Positions 1-8,586 of a DNA stretch of 64,000 nt are shown here, piece after piece (the first letter of the stretch is position 1; every line of letters begins with the position of its first letter). A program made the translations under genes and the position numbers. The stretch comes from Nitrosococcus watsonii C-113. GTDB lineage: Bacteria > Pseudomonadota > Gammaproteobacteria > Nitrosococcales > Nitrosococcaceae. The DNA lies in the NCBI RefSeq assembly GCF_000143085.1, contig NC_014315.1, forward strand, positions 3,254,001 through 3,318,000, given 5' to 3'. The notes beneath the pieces were generated by a model. It was not told where the DNA came from. It ran no database searches and worked only from the letters and a program-made list of their open reading frames with translations.

Positions 1-1854
1 ATAAGGTCCATAACGTCCCATGCGCACCGATACCGGACGGCTACTTTGGGGATCAACTCCTAATTCCCGAGCCTGGACGGCTTCTTCCCGACTAACGTTT
101 TGTTCTTTTTCTTGTATCCGTGCAGAAAATGGCCCCCAAAATTCCTCCAACACTGGAATCCACACTTTCTCCCCACGAGAAATGGCATCTAGTTCATCTT
201 CTAAGCGAGCGGTGAAATCATAGTCTACATAAGGATTAAAATGCTCCGTCAGAAAGCGGTTAACGACCCGTCCCACATCCGTTGGCTGGAAACGCTTGCT
301 TTCCAAGACAGTGTAATCCCGTTGCTGGAGGGTTGAAATGATAGTGGCATATGTAGATGGGCGCCCAATACCAAATTCTTCCAAGGCACGCACCAGACTA
401 GCCTCGGTATAGCGGGGTGGCGGCTCGGTGAAATGCTGCTCCGGGCGTATCTGTAACAGCGCTACTCTATCTCCTTCCTTCATGGGAGGCAACTTCCGCT
501 GTTCCTCTTCCCCCTTGGCATCATCCCGACCTTCCTGATATACGGCCATAAAGCCGGGATCAACCACCGTCGAACCGGTAGCCCGGAAAATATTGCCGCG
601 GGCATCCTCTCCCCTTTCTGGCGCTGCCTTTTGAGTGTCCAAATCTACCGCCACAGCATCAATGGTGGCATGATTCATCTGGCAAGCAATCGTGCGGCGC
701 CAAATAAGCTGATAAAGCTTGAACTGTTCGGGTTTTAGGTAGGGTTTGAGTGCCTCGGGAACCCGGTATACCGACGTAGGCCGGACAGCTTCATGGGCTT
801 CTTGAGCATTCTTGGCCCGGGTTTTAAAGGTCCTCGATTTAACCGGTAAGCTATTTTGTCCAAACCGCTCTGCAATGAAATTGCGAATTTCTCCCACGGC
901 CTCATTCGCCAGATTGACCGAATCAGTTCGCATATAAGTAATCAAGCCCATCGCCCCATCCCCAATATCAACCCCTTCATAGAGCTGTTGGGCTACGCTC
1001 ATAGTCCGCTTAGCAGAAAAACCAAGCTTACGGGAGGCTTCCTGCTGTAACGTGGAAGTAATGAAGGGTGCTGCTGGATTGCGGCGGCGCTGCTTACGCT
1101 CTACCTTGATCACCCACAACTCGCCTGCTGCCGCCTTGGTCAGCCGTTCCACAAGCGCCAAAGCCTGATCTTTATTTTCAATATCAAACTGGGTTAGTTT
1201 TCTACCATCCAAATGGGTTAGTTTGGCAACAAATGGCTGCTTGGCTGCCGCTGCATCTGCCTCCAACGTCCAATACTCTCGAACTTTAAAGGCATCTATC
1301 TCTTTCTCCCGCTCGCAGATTAAACGCAGTGCTGGGCTTTGTACCCGTCCAGCAGACAGGCCGCGGCGAATCTTTTTCCAGAGTAGCGGAGAGAGATTAA
1401 ACCCTACCAGATAATCTAAAGCGCGCCGTGCCTGCTGGGCATTAACCAAATCCAAGGAAATATCACGAGGATGAGCGACAGCCTCGTTAACCGCCTGTGA
1501 GGTAATTTCGTAGAACACTACTCGCTGGATAGCTTTATCCTCCAAGACCCCCTCCTCCTTAAGAAGCTCGAGAAGGTGCCAAGAAATCGCCTCCCCTTCC
1601 CTATCTGGATCAGTGGCAAGAAGAAGAGAATCAGCACTTTTCAATGCCTTGGCAATAGCATTTACATGACGACCATTCTTTTCAATGGCCTGATACTTCA
1701 TTTTAAACCCATGCTCAGGATCGACCGCGCCCTCCTTGGGCATCAAATCCCGCACGTGTCCATAGGAAGCCAGCACTTCAAAGTTTTTCCCCAAATATTT
1801 CTTAATAGTTTTAGCTTTGGCTGGGGACTCCACAACAACCACATTTTTACTCAT
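1..1854 (-). CDS. topA: DNA topoisomerase I, C-terminal part outside window
   Basis: Type IA topoisomerase that relaxes negatively supercoiled DNA. The first 618 codons are open from the ATG at 1852-1854 to the window edge, so the 3' part, including any zinc-ribbon domains, is missing. The N-terminus has the TOPRIM signature VVVVESPAKAKTI and the acidic ATDPDREGEAISWHL motif. The active-site tyrosine lies in GLITYMRTDS at about residue 307. It lies downstream of smg on the same strand, the order known from many gammaproteobacteria. A hairpin sits in the gap before it, so it may also have its own promoter. Identity is very secure from the motifs; only the end is unseen. Confidence 0.97.
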   Translation of the reverse strand, partial: MSKNVVVVESPAKAKTIKKYLGKNFEVLASYGHVRDLMPKEGAVDPEHGFKMKYQAIEKNGRHVNAIAKALKSADSLLLATDPDREGEAISWHLLELLKEEGVLEDKAIQRVVFYEITSQAVNEAVAHPRDISLDLVNAQQARRALDYLVGFNLSPLLWKKIRRGLSAGRVQSPALRLICEREKEIDAFKVREYWTLEADAAAAKQPFVAKLTHLDGRKLTQFDIENKDQALALVERLTKAAAGELWVIKVERKQRRRNPAAPFITSTLQQEASRKLGFSAKRTMSVAQQLYEGVDIGDGAMGLITYMRTDSVNLANEAVGEIRNFIAERFGQNSLPVKSRTFKTRAKNAQEAHEAVRPTSVYRVPEALKPYLKPEQFKLYQLIWRRTIACQMNHATIDAVAVDLDTQKAAPERGEDARGNIFRATGSTVVDPGFMAVYQEGRDDAKGEEEQRKLPPMKEGDRVALLQIRPEQHFTEPPPRYTEASLVRALEEFGIGRPSTYATIISTLQQRDYTVLESKRFQPTDVGRVVNRFLTEHFNPYVDYDFTARLEDELDAISRGEKVWIPVLEEFWGPFSARIQEKEQNVSREEAVQARELGVDPQSSRPVSVRMGRYGPY

Positions 1855-1877
1855 TGACTATCCTCTGAAAACTCAAA

Positions 1878-1894
1878 GCCCGCAGAACGCGGGC
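1878..1894 (-). terminator. short hairpin between smg and topA
   Basis: GCCCGC and GCGGGC pair across a 5-nt loop. Read on the minus strand the stem is followed by a T-rich stretch (TTTGAGTTTT). It could attenuate transcription from smg into topA, but the stem is only 6 bp and the T tract is interrupted. Confidence 0.4.
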
Positions 1895-1958
1895 ATCAAG
1901 CAAACTCATAAGGCTAGTTCCCGCGCGCTCTCGGCGCGAGGCCAAGCAAACCCAAGCA

Positions 1959-2438
1959 TCAATGCAGAAGATCGCTGACCTCATCAAAAACCAAATCTTC
2001 CATCCAGGCGTAGGCTGCCTCCTGCCCTGGCTGATGAGATAACACCATCAGAATAACCCACTTAAGATGCTCCAAGTCAAAATCTTCCGCCTCTAACGCC
2101 ATCACCCGATCAATAATTAATTCCCGGGTCATGGAATCCAACACGCCAACTTGCTCTAAAAATAATAGAAAACCACGGCATTCCGTGTCTAATTTCTCTT
2201 TCTCGTGCAGCGTAAAGATACGAATCGATGAGTTGGTTACCGGAAACCGCCGTGGCTCGCTTTGCTGTAACAAGGCTAGCCCTTCCAACCAATCAAACGC
2301 CTTACCTATTTCGGCATGGTGAAAACCCGCTTCTGTTAGCTCTACTTCCAATGATTCCTTCGTGGGCTGAGACTCAACCTCGCTATCCATATAGTTCTGA
2401 AATAGGTACATCAACACATCGAGCACATTTTCTTTCAT
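1959..2438 (-). CDS. smg: Smg family protein (DUF494)
   Basis: 159-aa acidic protein of the Smg/DUF494 family, the usual neighbour of dprA (smf) and topA in gammaproteobacteria. The N-terminus MKENVLDVLMYLFQNYMDSE is typical of the family and the length matches. No catalytic motif is visible and the molecular role of the family is not established. Its start overlaps the dprA stop by 4 bases, which implies translational coupling within the LysM-dprA-smg operon. Confidence 0.93.
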   Translation of the reverse strand: MKENVLDVLMYLFQNYMDSEVESQPTKESLEVELTEAGFHHAEIGKAFDWLEGLALLQQSEPRRFPVTNSSIRIFTLHEKEKLDTECRGFLLFLEQVGVLDSMTRELIIDRVMALEAEDFDLEHLKWVILMVLSHQPGQEAAYAWMEDLVFDEVSDLLH

Positions 2439-3547
2439 GATTGGCCCTCTTTACCGCATCGGAGGTAGTGTCCTCCAGGCAATGCCGTGATGCAGCCTTG
2501 TAACTCTAATACTAAAAGCATGGAGGAAACCGCTTCTGCCGTCAATCCACAGCGCTCAACCAAGCGATCTATGGGAAGAGGATCATAGCCTAAGCACTCC
2601 AATAGCAACCGATATTCTGGATCATCCGTCGATGCCTCTATTTCCTTAGGCGATTCCTGGAATTGTAGGTTCGGTATTGCGCCTGCTAAAGCTCCTAATT
2701 CCTCCCAAATATCTTGGGCAGCTTCCACTAGCTTGGCGCCCTCTCGGATAAGATGATGGCAACCCCGAGCGAGGGGATTATGGATAGAACCAGGGATAGC
2801 AAATACCTCCCGCCCCTGTTCCGCGCCTAAACGGGCCGTAATGAGAGAGCCACTTTGTAAAGCGGCTTCAACCACGAGAATGCCCCAGCTAAGACCACTG
2901 ATAAGCCGGTTGCGGCGTGGGAAATTCCGGGGTAGCGGAGGAGTTCCAATGGGGAATTCCGATACTAATGCCCCGCTCTCGGCAATGGCGTGAGCCAAGG
3001 CATGATGCCGAGCCGGATAAACTCTGTCTAGCCCTGTTCCCGCCACAGCTATCGTCGCCGCTTTTGCAGCTAGCGCTCCCTCATGGGCGGCGGCATCAAT
3101 ACCAAGCGCCAGTCCGCTACTAATCACTAAACCTGAATTGGCCAGATAGGTAGCAAACTGCGCAGCTGTTTCAGCCCCCGCAGGAGAAGGATTACGGCTG
3201 CCCACAATGGCTAGTTGAGGTAAAGAAAGCAGAGACGGATCACCATGAATAAACAAGACGGGAGGCGGATCGGGAATCTCCCGTAGTAGCTGCGGATACT
3301 CTGGATCGGCCAAAGTGAGTAAATAATGGTCTGGCTGCTCCAGCCATTTTAGATCCTGCTCTACCGCTTTCCAATCAGGTTGCCGCAAATAATGCCGGAC
3401 TTCACCGCTAAGGCCCGCCACCCGTTCCGGGGCAGCGAATATGGCAGCCGGTGAGCCATATTTCTCCAAGAGCCGGCAAAAACTAATACTGCCGACGCCA
3501 GGAGCGCGGTGCAGGGCGAGCCAGTAGGCTCGTTCATCCATGGACAC
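2435..3547 (-). CDS. dprA: DNA-processing protein DprA
   Basis: 370-aa DprA/Smf, which binds incoming single-stranded DNA during transformation and loads RecA. There is an N-terminal SAM/HhH-like region, then a Rossmann-type core with GSRNPSPAGAE and SSGLALGIDAAAHEGAL, then a C-terminal winged-helix (DprA_WH) region rich in leucine. It starts with MSMDERAYWLALHRAPGVG. It lies 18 bp downstream of the LysM gene and overlaps smg by 4 bases. By itself it does not prove competence, since most bacteria carry it. Confidence 0.96.
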   Translation of the reverse strand: MSMDERAYWLALHRAPGVGSISFCRLLEKYGSPAAIFAAPERVAGLSGEVRHYLRQPDWKAVEQDLKWLEQPDHYLLTLADPEYPQLLREIPDPPPVLFIHGDPSLLSLPQLAIVGSRNPSPAGAETAAQFATYLANSGLVISSGLALGIDAAAHEGALAAKAATIAVAGTGLDRVYPARHHALAHAIAESGALVSEFPIGTPPLPRNFPRRNRLISGLSWGILVVEAALQSGSLITARLGAEQGREVFAIPGSIHNPLARGCHHLIREGAKLVEAAQDIWEELGALAGAIPNLQFQESPKEIEASTDDPEYRLLLECLGYDPLPIDRLVERCGLTAEAVSSMLLVLELQGCITALPGGHYLRCGKEGQS

Positions 3548-3565
3548 GCCAAGCGGAGCTATGAT

Positions 3566-4603
3566 TTATGGATTGCGGACAACATCATACACATGAATGG
3601 CTCGTTCCGCCCCCATCATCAACCCATAACTAATATGATCAAAAGCGCGAAAAACCATGATCATCCCTGCTCGCTCATCAGGTAACCGGACTTTATCCTC
3701 TGGTAAACGGCTGATGGGATCGCGCACAACTCTGCCTGCCTGGTATACGGCAAGCACCGTCCCTTTTTCCACGCCATCCTCAGCACCCAAATCCAACGCT
3801 ACAGCCTGATACTGACCAATCTGTGAGACTCCATCTATCACAGCGATAATTTTACCTTCTACGGGAATCCGTGGGGCATGGGGCAAAAAATGCTGCTCAA
3901 ATTCTAGGTCATTGGCTGGCAAGAGACGATCCCCGACTAATACTTCCCGGGTAGAGTTTTGAATACTCAGGATAGCGGGATCACCAAATCGCTGTACATT
4001 AGCGTCAGCAATAAAAAGAGCCTCATAGCCTAAAATTGTAGAGGGATGATCCGGATCGCGGTAGACTTCCCCCCCACGATAAATCCCATATTTCATTGTA
4101 GCCGACTTGCTTAGGCTGCGGACATAAACGTCATCTCCTGCCCCTAAAATCAAACGCTCCTCAGCTCCCGCTACTACATAGGGGGCATTATCCAGAGCCT
4201 CTTTACTGACCACTTGGGGATGCAACAAGAACTGCTGGATAGCATCAATGGGGATAGTGGGAATCGCCTTTTCCAGCTTGCTAGTTCGAACCGTCGGCGA
4301 CATCTTATAGCCAGGAAGCCCTCGCTGAAGTTCCAATACAGGGTCACCATTTTCACGGTAGCTTAAAAAAATAATATCGCCGGGGTAGATCAAGTGAGGA
4401 TTATTAATTTGCTGATTAACCTCCCAAATATCCGGCCAACGCCAGGGATCTCGTAAAAAGCGGCCTGCAATATCCCACAGAGTATCGTCACGAACCACCT
4501 CATAGCGTTGGGGAGCATCTGGATTAAGGGTCACCGGCTCTCCCCAAACCCCACTTGCCATGGCGCATAAAAACATGATACTTATTAATTTTTTAAGATT
4601 CAT
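3566..4603 (-). CDS. LysM peptidoglycan-binding protein, secreted
   Basis: About 345-aa protein with one LysM domain at roughly residues 34-80 (YEVVRDDTLWDIAGRF ... NPHLIYPGDIIFL). I chose the ATG at 4601-4603 because MNLKKLISIMFLCAMASGVW is a good signal peptide and AGAGAAG lies just upstream. The frame is open to 4636, which would add 11 residues before the signal. The rest is a conserved but uncharacterised region. Genes of this kind stand upstream of dprA in many gammaproteobacteria. It is first in the LysM-dprA-smg series and probably acts in the periplasm on or near peptidoglycan. Confidence 0.88.
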   Translation of the reverse strand: MNLKKLISIMFLCAMASGVWGEPVTLNPDAPQRYEVVRDDTLWDIAGRFLRDPWRWPDIWEVNQQINNPHLIYPGDIIFLSYRENGDPVLELQRGLPGYKMSPTVRTSKLEKAIPTIPIDAIQQFLLHPQVVSKEALDNAPYVVAGAEERLILGAGDDVYVRSLSKSATMKYGIYRGGEVYRDPDHPSTILGYEALFIADANVQRFGDPAILSIQNSTREVLVGDRLLPANDLEFEQHFLPHAPRIPVEGKIIAVIDGVSQIGQYQAVALDLGAEDGVEKGTVLAVYQAGRVVRDPISRLPEDKVRLPDERAGMIMVFRAFDHISYGLMMGAERAIHVYDVVRNP

Positions 4604-4865
4604 TGGCTTCTCTGAATAAACCTTAGCGGAGTCCAACGATAACTGCGGGCCAAGGGAAGATACTCATCCTCGGCGGCCCAGTAGCACCGTTACCGAAATA
4701 TCAAGTATTATGGCGACATGGAACCTTTGTACTTTAGCATTGCCAAAAAATAGTAATGGCGCGAAAAGGCTTCTCCCGTGACCGACATTTATGAGAAAGT
4801 AACAAAAGGCGTTAATTTTTTATCCTATAGTTAAGAACACTGACATTATTTTTGGTTAAAGTCCT

Positions 4866-5369
4866 ATGGCAAGACTGAACATACTACATTACCCGGATCC
4901 TCGATTACGGCGGAAGGCTCAGCCCGTAGCTGTCGTTGATAAATCGATAAGAAAGCTTGCCGATGATATGCTGGAAACGATGTATCAGGCTCCCGGTATT
5001 GGACTTGCGGCAATTCAAGTCAATGTTCCTAAACAAGTAGTGGTTATTGATATTTCCGAGGATAAATCCTCCCCGCTAGTTCTCATCAATCCTGAAATTA
5101 TAGCACGGCAAGGAAAAGCTGAAAGCGAGGAAGGATGTTTATCAGTACCTGAAATCTTTGAACCGGTTACCAGGGCCGCAGAGATTACTGTCCACTACTT
5201 AGACCGGGAGGGCCAAAAACAAGAACTTCAAACCCAGGAGTTGCTCGCCACATGCATTCAGCATGAGCTAGATCACTTGGAAGGAAAGCTTTTTATCGAT
5301 TATTTCTCCACTCTCAAACGCCAGCGTATCCGGAAAAAAGCGGAAAAACGGCAGCGTCTATCTGCTTAA
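4866..5369 (+). CDS. def: peptide deformylase
   Basis: 167-aa metal-dependent enzyme that removes the formyl group from the N-terminal methionine of new proteins. All three family motifs are present: GIGLAAIQ (about 44-51), EGCLS (89-93, with the metal-binding Cys91) and QHELDH (132-137, the HExxH metal site). Length and C-terminal basic tail are typical. It is followed by fmt, the enzyme that adds the formyl group, separated here by an unusually long 348-bp gap. It is divergent from the LysM gene. Confidence 0.98.
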   Translation: MARLNILHYPDPRLRRKAQPVAVVDKSIRKLADDMLETMYQAPGIGLAAIQVNVPKQVVVIDISEDKSSPLVLINPEIIARQGKAESEEGCLSVPEIFEPVTRAAEITVHYLDREGQKQELQTQELLATCIQHELDHLEGKLFIDYFSTLKRQRIRKKAEKRQRLSA

Positions 5370-5505
5370 AAACTGTTCAAAGTAGTAATTTCGTGCCGGA
5401 ACTAGCCGAATCATGCTCGCAAAGTGTAGTATATAAGTGCTCGGAAGGAGTTGTACTAAAGTTTCCCTTAACCTCACACGTTAGTGCCCAAGAACAGTTT
5501 TAAAA
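5368..5505. repeat. gap between def and fmt with 10-bp inverted repeat (possible MITE)
   Basis: The 348 bases between def and fmt (5370-5717) hold no convincing gene. AAAACTGTTC at the def stop codon recurs as its reverse complement GAACAGTTTT at 5492-5501, bracketing about 134 bp. The inner sequence TGTTCAAAGTAGTAAT resembles the start of the IS relic near 19839 (TGTTCAAAAAGTAATA). A small non-autonomous element is possible but the arms are short. The rest of the gap (5506-5717) shows nothing I can name apart from the fmt leader. Confidence 0.4.
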
Positions 5506-5717
5506 CCGCTTCTTATTGAGGTAAAGGGTAGCTCCATCCTCCCCCAGAATCTTCTTCCTTAATTGTTAGGGCCAACACCTTCTTAAGTTAGGCGCTAGGA
5601 AGGATAAAATACAACTTTGTCTTTGCTGCATGCTAGGCGCCACCTTTATAGCCAAAAGCCAACAAAGTAAACTCTATTCATCAACGTTACTGCATTATCC
5701 AACGCAGATAATTCATA

Positions 5718-6689
5718 ATGGCTGCACCGCCGTACATCGTTTTTGCTGGAACACCGGTATTTGCCGCTGTCGCCCTACGCCGACTCCTTGAAACCGGATA
5801 TCGAATTGGAGCGGTTTATACTCAACCTGATCGCCCCAGCGGCCGGGGACGGCGACTCGTCCCAAGCCCAGTTAAAGATATCGCTATCACTCACCAGCTT
5901 CCCCTTTATCAACCGGCTACTTTAAAAGATAAGGCATCCCAGACTCAGCTCGCGGCACTGGCGCCAGATCTTATGGTTGTCGCCGCCTATGGTCTTATTC
6001 TGCCCACAGCAGTGCTCCAAATTCCCCCTCTAGGATGCATCAACATCCACGCCTCCTTGCTGCCTCGCTGGCGGGGCGCTGCCCCTATTCAACGGGCCTT
6101 ACTGGCTGGAGACAAGGAAACAGGTATTAGTATCATGCAAATGGATGCAGGCTTGGATACGGGCCCGGTGCTTCATACCGCCCGTTATCCTATACAGCCA
6201 AAAGATACGGCTGCCATCGTCCATGATCAGCTTGCCGAGTTGGGAGCCGAAGCTTTATTGCAGTGCTTGCCTTCCTTGCTCGAAAAGAAAGCAAACACCG
6301 CTGTTCTTCAAGACGAAAGCCGAGCCTGTTATGCGCCTAAAATACGTAAGGAAGAAGCCTGGCTCGATTGGTCTCAGCCGGCAATATTTCTTGAACGCCA
6401 GGTGCGGGCCTTTAATCCTTGGCCGGTGGCGCAAACTCAGATCGAGGGGCGAATTCTGCGGGTATGGTCAGCAACGGCCCTCGCTAAAACGACCCATGTC
6501 CTACCTGGTACTCTTCTAGCAGTCCACAAAACAGGGATTGATATAGCTACTGGCAACGGCACCTTGCGCCTGCTTGAAGTACAGCCGGCAGGTAAGCGGG
6601 TCATGACGGTCCAAGCTTATCTCAGTGCCCATCTTCTTACGCCAGGTACCGTGTTGGTAAAAAGCCCAGGCAAAACCAAATCGCCTTAA
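5718..6689 (+). CDS. fmt: methionyl-tRNA formyltransferase
   Basis: 323-aa enzyme that formylates initiator Met-tRNA with 10-formyl-THF. The N-terminal formyltransferase domain contains NIHASLLPRWRGAAPIQ with the catalytic Asn/His pair, followed by the DAGLDTGPV loop with the catalytic Asp. The C-terminal OB-like domain for tRNA binding follows. The start MAAPPYIVFAGTPVFA fits the family. It lies 18 bp upstream of rsmB in the usual def-fmt-rsmB order. Confidence 0.98.
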   Translation: MAAPPYIVFAGTPVFAAVALRRLLETGYRIGAVYTQPDRPSGRGRRLVPSPVKDIAITHQLPLYQPATLKDKASQTQLAALAPDLMVVAAYGLILPTAVLQIPPLGCINIHASLLPRWRGAAPIQRALLAGDKETGISIMQMDAGLDTGPVLHTARYPIQPKDTAAIVHDQLAELGAEALLQCLPSLLEKKANTAVLQDESRACYAPKIRKEEAWLDWSQPAIFLERQVRAFNPWPVAQTQIEGRILRVWSATALAKTTHVLPGTLLAVHKTGIDIATGNGTLRLLEVQPAGKRVMTVQAYLSAHLLTPGTVLVKSPGKTKSP

Positions 6690-6707
6690 CTTACCAAAAT
6701 CCTAGCT

Positions 6708-8015
6708 GTGGCTAAATCAGCAAATACGCGAATAATAGCAACCAGTGTACTGGTGCGGGTGCTCGATCAGGGGCGCTCTCTCACTGGGGTTCTACCGCCA
6801 GCGATGGCGCATCTACCGGCACGGGAGCAAGCCTTTACCCAAACCTTATGCTATGGAGTTGTACGATGGCTCCCCCGGCTTGACTATCTGGTCCAGAAGC
6901 TTCTACATAAGCCGTTACGAGCACGCGACAGGGATCTTTATGCCTTGCTGCTTTTGGGGCTATACCAGCTAACGGAGCTAGGTATTCCCTCCTATGCGGC
7001 TTTGTCTGAAACCGTCAACGCCGCCGAAAACCTGGGTAAGCCATGGGCTAAAAAGATGCTCAACGGGACCCTCCGTGCGTACTTACGCAATGAAACCGCC
7101 CTACAAGCTCAGGTGGCTACCCATGAAGCAGCTCATACCGCTCACCCTCAGTGGCTCTTGGACACTATCCGCCATTCCTGGCCAGATCATTGGCCTCAAA
7201 TTATTACGGCCAACAATAACCATCCTCCTCTCAGCCTGCGTATTAACCGTCTCCAAAACAATCGGGAAAACTATCTGCGGGAACTGAGGCGCAATGATAT
7301 CAAAGCCTGGCCTATTCCCCATACGGAAAGTGGAGTCATACTAGAGCAGCCCCGCCAAGTCACCACCTTGCCAGGTTTTCTTAAGGGTCAAATTTCCGTC
7401 CAGGATGGTGCCGGACAGCGAGCTGTTCCCTTATTGGCCCTGGCCCCAGGGCAACGAGTATTGGATGCTTGCGCAGCCCCTGGGGGTAAAACTAGCCATA
7501 TTCTGGAGCTTGAACCTCAATTAGCAACCCTCCTTGCTTTGGATTTAGATGCGACCCGGTTAGGGAGACTGGAGAATAATCTTAAGCGATTGCAACTAAA
7601 GGCTGAGGTGATCCAAGGCAATGCGCTCCAACCTGACGCGTGGTGGGATGGAATTCCCTTTGATCGAATTTTACTAGATGCTCCCTGCTCAGGCAGCGGA
7701 GTCATCCGCCGCCACCCCGACATCAAAGTACTACGACGAGAAAGTGATATTCTTCCCTTGGCGGTCCTGCAAAAACGCTTATTATCAGCCCTATGGCCAC
7801 TGCTCGCACCAGGAGGCATGCTACTTTACTGTACTTGCTCCATATTGCCCATAGAGAACGAGCGGCAAATTCATGAGTTTCTTCTTTCCCACCCCGAAGG
7901 ACAAGAGCGGCCATTGGAGGTTCCGTGGGGCCTGCCGCAAACAGTTGGACGGCAACTACTGACCGGCACGGAAGAACTGGACGGGTTCTATTATGCTTGC
8001 CTGGAGAAACGCTAA
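6708..8015 (+). CDS. rsmB: 16S rRNA (cytosine-967-C5)-methyltransferase
   Basis: 435-aa RsmB/Sun. The N-terminal third is a NusB-like RNA-binding domain. The SAM-binding motif is LDACAAPGGKTSHILEL, motif IV is DAPCSGSGVIRRHPD, and motif VI is YCTCSILPIENE, where Cys377 is the expected catalytic nucleophile. The start codon is GTG (6708-6710), giving MAKSANTRI. Its last 23 bases overlap the next gene. Confidence 0.97.
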   Translation: MAKSANTRIIATSVLVRVLDQGRSLTGVLPPAMAHLPAREQAFTQTLCYGVVRWLPRLDYLVQKLLHKPLRARDRDLYALLLLGLYQLTELGIPSYAALSETVNAAENLGKPWAKKMLNGTLRAYLRNETALQAQVATHEAAHTAHPQWLLDTIRHSWPDHWPQIITANNNHPPLSLRINRLQNNRENYLRELRRNDIKAWPIPHTESGVILEQPRQVTTLPGFLKGQISVQDGAGQRAVPLLALAPGQRVLDACAAPGGKTSHILELEPQLATLLALDLDATRLGRLENNLKRLQLKAEVIQGNALQPDAWWDGIPFDRILLDAPCSGSGVIRRHPDIKVLRRESDILPLAVLQKRLLSALWPLLAPGGMLLYCTCSILPIENERQIHEFLLSHPEGQERPLEVPWGLPQTVGRQLLTGTEELDGFYYACLEKR

Positions 8016-8586
8016 AGCCAGCTTTCCTTGGTGCCATCTCGGGCTGGTATTCCTGGGCCTGCTGTTTGGCGCGCATTGTAACGCAAGCGAGTCATTTAAT
8101 ATTCGTTCGGCTAGCACCCAGCTCGTTAAAGGTGTCTATCGTCTCCGTGCCCAAATCAATTACCCTCTGAGCGAAGATGTAAAAAATGCTATTGAAAGCG
8201 GCATTCCTCTCATCATCAATCAAGAAATTGAGGTCCTGCGACTTCGACAGTGGCTCTGGCCGAAGACTATTAAACGTATCATCCTTCGTCATCAGCTAAA
8301 ATATCATGCCCTATCAGAGCAATTTGTCCTGACTTACTTAAACCAAGGCAAACAACGAACCTATCCCAACCTGAGCGCAGCTATCAAGCAACTTAGTACA
8401 ATTAAGAACTGTCCATTGATCACTCGTGGAGAACTGGATCTTCACCAAAACTACCGGATTCGCCTGAGAACAAGCTTGAGCATCAAGGATTTACCGGCCC
8501 CTATGCGGCCGCTAGCCTACTTATCCCCTCAATGGTACCTAGACAGCCCATGGTTCAGTTGGTTACTCGAATTGCCGGACATCTAA
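7993..8586 (+). CDS. DUF4390 domain protein
   Basis: 197-aa exported protein of the DUF4390 family. The first 33 or so residues form a signal peptide (hydrophobic stretch LGLVFLGLLFGAHCNA). No catalytic motif is seen and the function is unknown. It overlaps rsmB by 23 bases and the following kinase gene by 55 bases, so the three are certainly co-transcribed. The family is regularly found between rsmB and an NtrY-like kinase, which suggests a periplasmic partner of the sensor. That role is inferred from position only. Confidence 0.88.
   Translation: MLAWRNAKASFPWCHLGLVFLGLLFGAHCNASESFNIRSASTQLVKGVYRLRAQINYPLSEDVKNAIESGIPLIINQEIEVLRLRQWLWPKTIKRIILRHQLKYHALSEQFVLTYLNQGKQRTYPNLSAAIKQLSTIKNCPLITRGELDLHQNYRIRLRTSLSIKDLPAPMRPLAYLSPQWYLDSPWFSWLLELPDI

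Noticed and set aside
8092-8292. 66-codon minus-strand frame inside the DUF4390 gene
   Set aside because: Shadow; the plus-strand frame has a signal peptide and overlaps its operon neighbours as expected.
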